Positions 56,701-64,000 of a stretch of DNA of 64,000 nucleotides are shown one piece after another. How positions within the stretch are numbered: the first letter of the stretch is position 1; the number at the start of each line of letters is the position of its first letter. The translations under genes were made by a program, and so were the position numbers. This DNA is from Beroe forskalii (Eukaryota > Ctenophora > Nuda > Beroida > Beroidae). Below the pieces are notes generated by a model. That model was not told the origin of the DNA. It saw nothing but the letters and a program-made list of their open reading frames with translations, and did no database searches. The stretch is taken from positions 124,001 to 188,000 of the forward strand of contig WFMF01000290.1 of assembly GCA_011033025.1 (NCBI GenBank), written 5' to 3'.

Positions 56701-58123
56701 TCACTGCCGTAGCAGCATTCTTTCGGTTCATTATTTCTGGTAAAAGTGGCCCCAACTCGTGGTAGTCCTCCCCAAAAATGTGGTTCACGATGGTATCAGG
56801 AAGAGTATCCGTGTCATTGGACCACCTCCACCTAACCAGGCTGTTGTACCTAATAGCAGTCATGATTTTGATCAACGATTCTGAATCTTCCGTTTGGAAC
56901 CCTGCTCCAGTTTTCCAGCACTGGCAACAGAAGATTGCGAGTGATAAAACGTGAAACATAGTCAAAGTACGTGAATTACGATGTTTCTGTTATGTTTATG
57001 CGTCGTTATGATTTGTGCTATTTTAAGATCAATTTAACCATTTGTATGCATTATGTAACAACAGTTGATATTTCTGGGAAAATAAAATCAAAATTGCAAC
57101 TTCCGAGCAACATCCTGTTTCCGAAGAACGCTTTGTGAATTTGCAGGCCCGTTGGGGCTGCAGCTCACTCGGTGATCTAACTTCACCAAAACGGCATCGT
57201 AAGAAATGACGTTTCATCTGATAAAGGACTTCAGAGGAGACACAGCCAAGAGCATGATTTGGGGGTCCAGGCTTATCCGTAATGGCACTTGAGCATATCA
57301 TAGATGGAAACTACAAGTGAATTGTTTCCATGCTGCAGATGGATGTGTCTTCGCCACAAACTGTCGCTGCACAAAGCTCCAACTTTATTTTAATTCTGTT
57401 AAACTGGCTGATGCCAGTCTTGTCATATCAGCTCTCTTCAGGTACATCAACCGTGCGAAACAGGCTTCCCACGGGCAAAACAGACTGATGTAGATTCCAA
57501 GAGACACTTTGCCTCGCACGGTCTCGTGTTACAAGCATACTGATAACTTATAACACACGTTTCCCAGTGGTAAATTTTTGAATTTTGATGTTTCAGGACG
57601 GAAGGTTGCAGATTGGGGACCATATCCTCCAAGTTAACGACATCAAGTGCAGCAACATGGGGCACACTGATACGAAGGAGATTATCATCCCTGAGCTAAG
57701 GGGCTCCACTCCCAAGGTTCCTAGTTCTAGATTGTTAATTGACATTTTGCTTCCGTGTGAATATCCCTATAGATTTCAGCCGTGAACTTCCGATAGGATA
57801 GGATCTTTTCCTCTCCCTGATAACACTTGCTACCAGGGTTTTATCTCTCCCCTGATAAAACTTGCTACCGTGGTTTATCTGCAGGTGAAGCTGCTAGTGC
57901 AGCACGTATCCAAGCAACGCAAGGTGTCGCCTAGCAACGCCCCCACAACAGACACGCCCTGCCCCAAGAAGTCGGGCCCGGGGGCCACCCTGCCCTCTCA
58001 GAAGCACGGGGACCCGGCCCCCGACCTCCTGCTGCCGGAGGCCCTGTGGTCTGACGCCCACCCCACCGCACCCATCGCTTACAGATTCGGAACTGTCATC
58101 CTCCCCGCCCCCTCCTGGATTGG
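50800..58123 (+). CDS. Multi-PDZ scaffold gene, PDZ2 exons
   Basis: Exons 50800-50977, 57597-57716 and 57885-58123 join in phase 0, 0, 2. They encode SVNKDFYRESMDSLPHSVQS, STEFIVLPNNGSGIGIGISG (an unusual GIGI carboxylate loop), RGVIIRNILQGSIADK, DGRLQIGDHILQVNDIKCSN, then IIIPELRGSTPK, VKLLVQHVSK and a Pro-rich linker ending WIG. The DGRLQIGDHILQVN core is a classical PDZ beta4-alphaA-beta5 signature. The 6.6-kb intron after 50,977 contains a 310-bp tandem array and the antisense secreted-protein gene. The first exon is preceded by eight decoy copies of its own acceptor. Confidence 0.88.
50978..51680. other. PDZ-gene intron
   Basis: No feature recognised between the PDZ2 exon and the 310-bp tandem array. 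Confidence 0.45.
51681..53106. repeat. Tandem 303-313-bp repeat ending in an inverted copy
   Basis: GGGACATCGGTTTTCTGGC occurs at 51,731, 52,044, 52,357 and 52,660, marking four direct units of 303-313 bp. From about 52,735 to 53,106 a unit follows in inverted orientation, so the array ends as a large foldback. Units carry internal GGCC-rich repeats (GGCCAAAAAGGCCC). Overlapping frames on both strands are a by-product. Confidence 0.88.
53107..54250. other. Stretch between tandem array and secreted-protein gene
   Basis: A small GC-rich palindromic part near 53,205-53,335 (GCCGCGCCGCGC, TTGCGCGCGCGC). A 121-codon minus-strand frame (53,407-53,772) has no recognisable family. At about 54,004-54,088 a 20-bp unit (ATGCTTACTGAAGAATAG) repeats four to five times. 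Confidence 0.5.
54251..56965 (-). CDS. Secreted protein of unknown family, two exons
   Basis: Exon 1 is 56965-54886 and exon 2 is 54654-54251. The donor GAAG|GTGAGC and acceptor TTTCAG|GGTTACC join in phase 1, giving about 827 residues; reading through the intron instead stops at 54,866. The N-terminus MTMFHVLSLAIFCCQCW is a signal peptide. The body is acidic to neutral, helical in appearance and Cys-containing, with several N-x-S/T sites; I recognise no domain. The spliced C-terminus changes sharply: RPDYRSIYDYHREFDMEYP, then a Lys-rich tail (KKRGKKGFHTGKKSKKAKKK). A polybasic end on a secreted protein suggests binding to polyanions such as glycosaminoglycans, or a cleaved tail. AATAAA overlaps the stop codon. 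It lies antisense in the PDZ2 intron. Confidence 0.75.
56966..57596. other. 5' flank of the secreted-protein gene within PDZ intron
   Basis: Holds a copy of the GCAGGCCCGTTGG hairpin repeat at 57,143-57,177. No exon recognised; promoter of the minus-strand gene would lie at the left of this stretch, without a clear TATA box. Confidence 0.4.
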
Positions 58124-58154
58124 GTAGGGTTTCTTCCATAATGTGCTACCCATA

Positions 58155-58292
58155 ATGTGTGTGCACATGGATAGATCGATAGAAATACTGTTCTTTGGGC
58201 AGATATTCTATGGAAAGTGAATTACGTGCACTAGTAAAATTTTTCGATCCCTTCATCGATCGATGGCTGTGCACAAATATGGGCGACGCTGC
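58155..58292. mobile_element. Foldback element, TGTGTGCAC family
   Basis: The left arm TGTGTGCACATGGATAGATC and right arm ATCGATCGATGG..TGTGCACA are inverses; the centre contains TTCTATGGAAAG like the copy at 6,130-6,278. Intronic in the PDZ gene. Confidence 0.55.
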
Positions 58293-58532
58293 TGTGCAAC
58301 AACGTGCAATATAAGACATGTCATTGACTTGTCATTGAAATTAATTATGCTGTTAGTGAAATAAAAATAGAAAATATACATACAAAGCCTAGTTACAGAT
58401 CAGTAACGTTAAACTTAAAAACATAGGGTATACATAATTAATAATAATGTATATCAGATCTGTCCCCAATTTATTGTCCTCTAGTATAAGAGGCCCAAGA
58501 TTTGCCTACTTAATCACGGAAAAATCCTTCAG

Positions 58533-60866
58533 GTGGAGCAAAGAGAAGCATTTCGTAACTCTCACTCGTCTAGCAAACGGATTTGGCTTCAGCATCATGG
58601 ACTACAAGGTTTGACAACGAGCAAGAGACCTGCACTGCATAACTTGAATGACAAACTAGCGCCAGTATTCAGCATCGTATGGATGTTTTCAACATCTTAC
58701 AAAAGATTAGATATACGCCATCGCGCCGCAAATATATTGATTAAAACGCTACATTCTCCAGGAGCCTAACGACAAGTCAGAAGAGAGGGGCTCAGTGCTG
58801 ATAATCCGGCAGATCACTCCGTTTGGGGCTGCTGACCTGGAGGGCCACTTAGTTCTGGGGGAGCGCATCATGGCAGTCAATGGGGAGGTGATCACTGACC
58901 ACACCATCGAGGACATCGTCAGGATGATCAAGCCCTGCCCCGTCCTACAGCTGAAGGTGTGGTTCAGGGTTTGTTTGACTTCATTGCAGTTTTATCTATA
59001 CCACTCCTATAGCATTGCTTCTGGTTTGCTGGTTTCCAATGTCTATAAACATTAAACCCCCGGTGGATACCGAAAAATGGCTAATAAGGGTTTAACTTTC
59101 GAGGGGTTTATGGGGTTCCCCCTGTCCATACACCACCTCTAATAACACCCTCCCTTCCTCAGATGTGCCGTCCTGTGGAGAGTGCTTCCTGGAGAAGTCT
59201 GCTGAGCACTAAGATCTCTGCTATTCCCCTCGTCAGCGGGCCCCGCAAAGTAACCCCTCAGGTGAGTGGAAGAGGTGATGCATTGTGCAGAAAGAAGGCT
59301 CGATAAGAGAGAAGAAGGCCAACGGTCTGATCTGTGATAAGACTATTGATCCTTTGGTGAAGTTTAACTTTGTTGATTCCTTCGTTTCCATTCCTCCTTT
59401 ATCTCCTATTTCAGGATGCTAGCAGTACCTCTACTCTGAACGTTGCTCGAGCAGAGGACAGAGAACAGATCTCCAATCCAAACATGGAATACCCTGCAGC
59501 ACGTTACCATAGCAACGCCGATAAGACCGACATGAGCCGTTACTATGGAGAGGACTATCACTACCCACCCCACATGGGAAGCTCAGGGGACACCATCAGA
59601 AGGCACCACGAGGACGAGCCATGTCAGGGGGAATCAGGTGTTGGGGGCAGCAACCCCTCCCTCAGCTCACAGACTCAAACTAAAGCAGGGGTTGGGGGCA
59701 GCAACCCCTCCCTCAGCTCACGCAATCAGGGTGAAGCAGGGGTTGGGGGCAGTTACCCCTCTCTCAGCTCACGGACTCAGGGGGGAGCAGGGGTTGGGGG
59801 CAGCAACCCCTCCCTCAGCTCACGGAACTCCGAACATTCGGAAGGGGGCAGCTACCGTCCGTGGACTGGTCTGGGTTCGCAGGAGTCAGTTGATGGGCAG
59901 GGCAGTGCGATGACGTCACAGCACTACAGAGATGACAGTGCGATGACCTCACAGAGCTACAGAGATGAGAATGTGACGACGTCACAGCACTACAGAGATG
60001 AGAATGTGATGACGTCACAGCACTACAGAGATGAGAATTTGATGACGTCACAGCATTACAGAGATGAGAGTGTGGACACAGCGGCTAGCTACAGGAGTTA
60101 CGGGAGTCATGGTAACCATAGCAACCGTAGCGTGGGAAGTACGGGTAGCTACAATGACCGTTCAGCCGAGGGGAGCGTTACTACCTCCATCAGAAGGAGA
60201 TACCAGCCCTCCTACACGGGGGAGGGTAGAGCACTCTCCAGAGGGGACACTGTAGAGACCCCTCGACCTTACAGGGCCAATCCGCCTGAGTGGGGTTCTG
60301 GAGTGGAAGGAAGGAGTGGAGTGGAGGGAAGAGGGAGTGGAGTGGACGGAAGAGGGAGCGGAATGGACGGAAGGGGGAGTGGTGATATCCACCGGGCTCA
60401 GGCTCACTCCTCCGGGTACACTGACATTGCCTACCCGGGCGGGTACTACTCTAGAACTGCAAGTGGTGACATGATACGAAGCAGTGGGGAGATGATGAGA
60501 GCTAACAGTGGTGGGTTAGACAGGGCTAACAAAGTGAGTGAAGACGGTTCTGACGGATACAGCAGAAGTGAGATGAGATCGCCCCGGCACCAGAGTGAGC
60601 GGAGAGCCACGACCCGGGCTCCTAGAGAGGATAAAGTGATGATGAGATCCCCTCAACCCCCTGCTGGGGTAAGATCCCCTCAACCCCCTGCTGGGGTAAG
60701 ATCCCCTCAACCGCCTGCTGGGGTCAGATCCCCCTCAGCATCCCCTGCTGGGGTCAGATCCCCTCAGTTTAGGAGGAACTTCTACACACGACCTAGCGTT
60801 CCCTACGCTAACCAGGCAGCCAAAGGAGCAGAACCTTACTCTGCCTTCAGCAACCCTAAAACAAGT
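58533..60866 (+). CDS. Multi-PDZ scaffold gene, PDZ3 and repetitive tail
   Basis: Exons 58533-58608, 58762-58956, 59163-59261 and 59415-60866, all ending in phase 0; the last has a GT donor (AGT|GTGAGT), so the gene continues beyond recognised exons. PDZ3 reads FVTLTRLANGFGFSIMDYK, VLIIRQITPFGAADLEGHLV, LGERIMAVNGEVITDHTIED, IVRMIKPCPVLQLK. The 484-codon tail exon is low complexity with four repeat types: AGVGGSNPSLSS about four times; MTSQHYRDEN six times; RGSGVDG/EGR four times; and GVRSPQPPA four times, the last a possible SH3-ligand-like Pro stretch. Visible exons of the whole gene total about 1,118 residues. Confidence 0.88.
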
Positions 60867-61194
60867 GTGAGTAGCTGCTTTTTCATGCTGTCAGAATTAA
60901 TGATCCTAGCAGTCAGCCAGTCAAGGGCGTAGCTGGACTTTTGGAGACTAAAAAATCCGGCGAGTTACATTCATAACCTGCTGAATTTTTTTGTGCTTGA
61001 CTCAAAATTCTCATATCGTCTGTCCAAAAAGGGGAGGCATCCGCCTGTGTTGCCTTCTCCTGGCTACGCCCCTGCGAGAAGTTACTTACTATGATCTTAA
61101 AATGACCAAGATTTTTTTTTTCATAAAATTAGAAAAAAAAATTGTATCTGACAGTAATTTGACATCAATCCTGATCCTTGACACCAACCACAAT
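60867..61194. other. PDZ-gene intron before the satellite
   Basis: No exon recognised; poly-T and poly-A runs near 61,110-61,140. Confidence 0.4.
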
Positions 61195-63680
61195 CCTTAA
61201 CATCACTCTACACAATCCTTGACACCACTCTTTATCCTTGACATCAAACCTTAGCCCTGACACCACTCCAAAATCTTTGACACCACTCCTTATCCTTATA
61301 ATCACTCTTTATCCTTGGCACCACTCCACAATTCTTGACACCACTCCCCAATTCTTGGCATCACTCCATAATCCTTGACATCACTCTACAACCCTTGAGA
61401 CCACTCATTATCCATAAAACCACTCTTTATTCTTGACATCAAACCTTATCCCTGACACCACTCCAAAATCCTTGACATCACTCTTTATCCTTGACGTCAC
61501 TCTTTATCTTTGACACCACTCCAAACTCCTTGACATCAATCTTTATCCTTGACACCACTCATCATGCTTGACACCACTCCACAATTCTTGGCACAATTCC
61601 ACAGTCCTCAACACCACTCTACAATTCTTGACATCACTCCATATCCTTGACATCACTCTACAATCCTTGACACCACTCCACAATCCTTGACATCACTCCT
61701 TAACCTTGACACCACTCCACAATCCTTGACATCACTCTTTATCCTGATTTCAAACCTTATCCCCGACACCACTCCAAAATCCTTGACACCACTACAAAAT
61801 CCTTGACATCTCTCTTTATCCTCGACATCACTCCTTATCCTTGACATCACTATTTATCCTTTACACCACTCCACAATCCTTGAAACCAAACCTTATCCCT
61901 GGCACCACTCTAAAATCCTTGACACCACTCTAAACTCCTGACATCACTTTTTATCCTTGACATCACTCCTTATCTTGACATCACTCTTTATCCTTGACAC
62001 CACTCCAAACTTCTTGGCATCAATCTATATCTTTGACACCACTCATTAAACTTGACACCACTCCACAATTCTTCACACAATTCCACAGTCCTCGACACCA
62101 CTCTAAAATCCTTTGCATCACTTCTTATCCTTGACATCACTCTACAATCCTTGACGCCACTCATAATTCTTGACACCACTCCTTATCCTTGACACCTCTC
62201 CACAATTCTTGACACAATTACACAGTCCTCAACACCACTCCACAATCCTTGACATCACTCTACAATCCTTGACACTACTCCACAATCCTTGACATCACTC
62301 TATAATCCTTGACACCACTCTTTATCTTGATTTCAAACCTTATTCCCGACACCACTCCAAAATCCTTGACGCCAATCCAAATTCCTTGACATCTCTCTTT
62401 ATCCTCGACATCACTCCTTATCCTTGACATCACTCTCTACCCTTGACACCACTCCAAACTCCTTGACATCACTCTTTATCCTTGACATCACTCCTTATCC
62501 TTGACATCACTTTACAATACTTGACACAACTCCACAATCCTTGACATCACTCTATAATCCTTGACACCACTATTTATCCTTCACATAAAACCTTATCCCC
62601 GACACCATTCCAAAATCCTTGACACCACTCCAAACTCCTTGATATCACTCTTTATCCTCGAAATGACTCTTTGTCCTTGACATTACTCTTCATCCTTTAC
62701 ACCACTGCACAATCCTTGACATCACTCTTCAATCCTTGACACCACTCTTTATCCTTGACATCACTCCTGATCCTTGACACCACTCCACAATCCTTGACAT
62801 CACTCTTCAATCCTTGACACCACCCTTTATCCTTGACATCACTCCTGATCCTTGACATCACTCTACAACCCTTGACACCACTCATTATCCCTGACACCAC
62901 TCCATAATCCTTGACACCAACTCAAAATCCTTGACACCACTCCAAACTCCTTGACATCACTCTTTATCCTTGACATCACTCCTTATCTTGACACCACTCC
63001 ACAGTCCTTGATATCACTCCACAGTCCTTGAAATCACTCTACAATCTTTGACGCCACTCATTATCCTTGTCACCACTCCACAGTCCTTGACATCACTCTA
63101 CAATCCTTGACACCACTGCAAAATCCTTGACACCGCTCTAAACTCCTTGACATCACTCTGTATCCTTGACATCAGTCTACAATCCTTGCCACCACTCCAC
63201 AATCCTTGACATCACTCCTTATCCTTGACATCACTCTACAATCCTTGACACCACTCATAATCCTTGACACCACTCCTTAGTCCTTATCCTTGACACCACT
63301 CCACAGTCCTTGACATCACTTTACAATCCTTAACATCACACACTATCCTTGACACCACTCCACAATTCTTGACACAATTCCACAGTCTTCAACGCCACTC
63401 CACAATCCTTGACATCACTCTATAATCCTTGACACCACTATTTATCCTGATTTCAAACCTTATCCCCGACACCACTTCAAAATCCTTGAAACCACTCCAA
63501 ACTCCTTGACATCTCTCTTTATCCTCGACATCACTCCTTATCCTTGACATCACTCTTTATCCTTGACACCACTCAACAATCCTTGACATCACTTTTTATC
63601 CTTGACACCACTCCACAATCCTTGACACCACTCATTATCCTTGACACCACTCTTTATCCTTGATATCAAACATTATCCCT
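61195..63680. repeat. Large 18-19-bp minisatellite (about 2.5 kb)
   Basis: Around 130 imperfect units of ATCCTTGACA(T/C)CACTC(N)(N)(N)A, with alternation of ACATCACTC and ACACCACTC and higher-order runs that recur over a few hundred bases. It is non-coding; minus-strand frames at 61,653-62,900 are by-products of near-regular 18-bp steps. Confidence 0.93.
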
Positions 63681-64000
63681 GAGTCTGACACCAGTAACAT
63701 TGTTCAATACTCCAAATTGTAACGCATATGTGTGTAGCAAGAGACTGTTCGATAACAGGAGGGCTCGAAAAAGCCGTGCAAAGTTGTGTTTTCGATGGAA
63801 TCTGTAAGAAGTTGACGCGCGCACAAATAAATCCGCGCGTTTTTTCCGAACCCTCCTGCTTTCGGGCTTAGTGTGCACATATATGCTCAATAGCTCTACA
63901 ACTATTCTCTTCCGAATAGCTTTCACACATTTTGATGGCGCGCAATCATTTCCATGTTCTCTAGAACTAGAGGTTTTTAGAGATGTAAGAAAAGGGAGTT
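63681..64000. other. Right edge, no gene recognised
   Basis: Unique sequence with GC-rich patches (GACGCGCGCAC, CCGCGCG at 63,815-63,840). A minus-strand frame at 63,666-63,926 has no recognisable features. Next exons of the PDZ gene, if any, lie beyond the window. Confidence 0.4.

Noticed and set aside
61653..62900. Minus-strand frames with repeating VKDCGVVSRIRSD
   Set aside because: By-product of the 18-19-bp minisatellite period.

Overview
The window is invertebrate animal nuclear DNA. It carries intron-rich genes with GT-AG introns of about 0.2 to 22 kb, an anoctamin, a multi-PDZ scaffold, coiled-coil/EGF exons, a membrane sulfotransferase-like gene and a stand-alone HIRAN-like gene. 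Between them lie many small foldback elements, tRNA-like inserts, a decayed LINE and minisatellites. The sequence does not settle the phylum.

Left part (1-7,860, + strand): the last twelve exons of an anoctamin/TMEM16 gene, entering from the left edge and ending in a stop codon. Two arrays of palindromic GTTACC..GGTAAC units lie at its left. From 7,861 to 14,211 there are piggyBac-like and other foldback elements, a GC-rich repeat cluster, an AT-rich tract and the 3' end of a LINE.

From 14,212 to 60,866 (+ strand) runs a multi-PDZ scaffold gene, partial at both ends, with three PDZ domains and a long repetitive tail. Every exon join proposed keeps the reading frame. Other genes sit in its introns: a sulfotransferase-like gene (minus, 16,968-17,846), coiled-coil/EGF exons (+, 25,975-30,402, perhaps with a signal/anchor exon at 23,721), a HIRAN-like gene (minus, 30,700-31,251) and a two-exon gene for an unrecognised secreted protein (minus, 54,251-56,965).

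A block of about 6.1 kb at 16,890-23,010 recurs in the same orientation at 32,647-41,295. The second copy is longer because of a 2,561-bp element with long terminal inverted repeats. The block holds the sulfotransferase gene (intact in copy 1, frameshifted in copy 2) and two PDZ1 exons that are identical in both copies. Only one copy of the exon pair can be used per transcript without breaking the frame. A false duplication in the assembly is a real alternative explanation.

The strongest unexplained signal is that exon-intron junctions themselves have been tandemly duplicated. Acceptor-plus-exon-start units are repeated upstream of PDZ exons at 42,830, 45,856 and 50,800 and of an anoctamin exon near 3,206. 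Donor units are repeated after the coiled-coil/EGF exon ending at 26,850 and the anoctamin exon ending at 3,932. A tRNA-like insert has duplicated the acceptor of the exon at 5,955. In the arrays I could read, the copy nearest the intact exon is the frame-compatible one and decoys lead to early stops.
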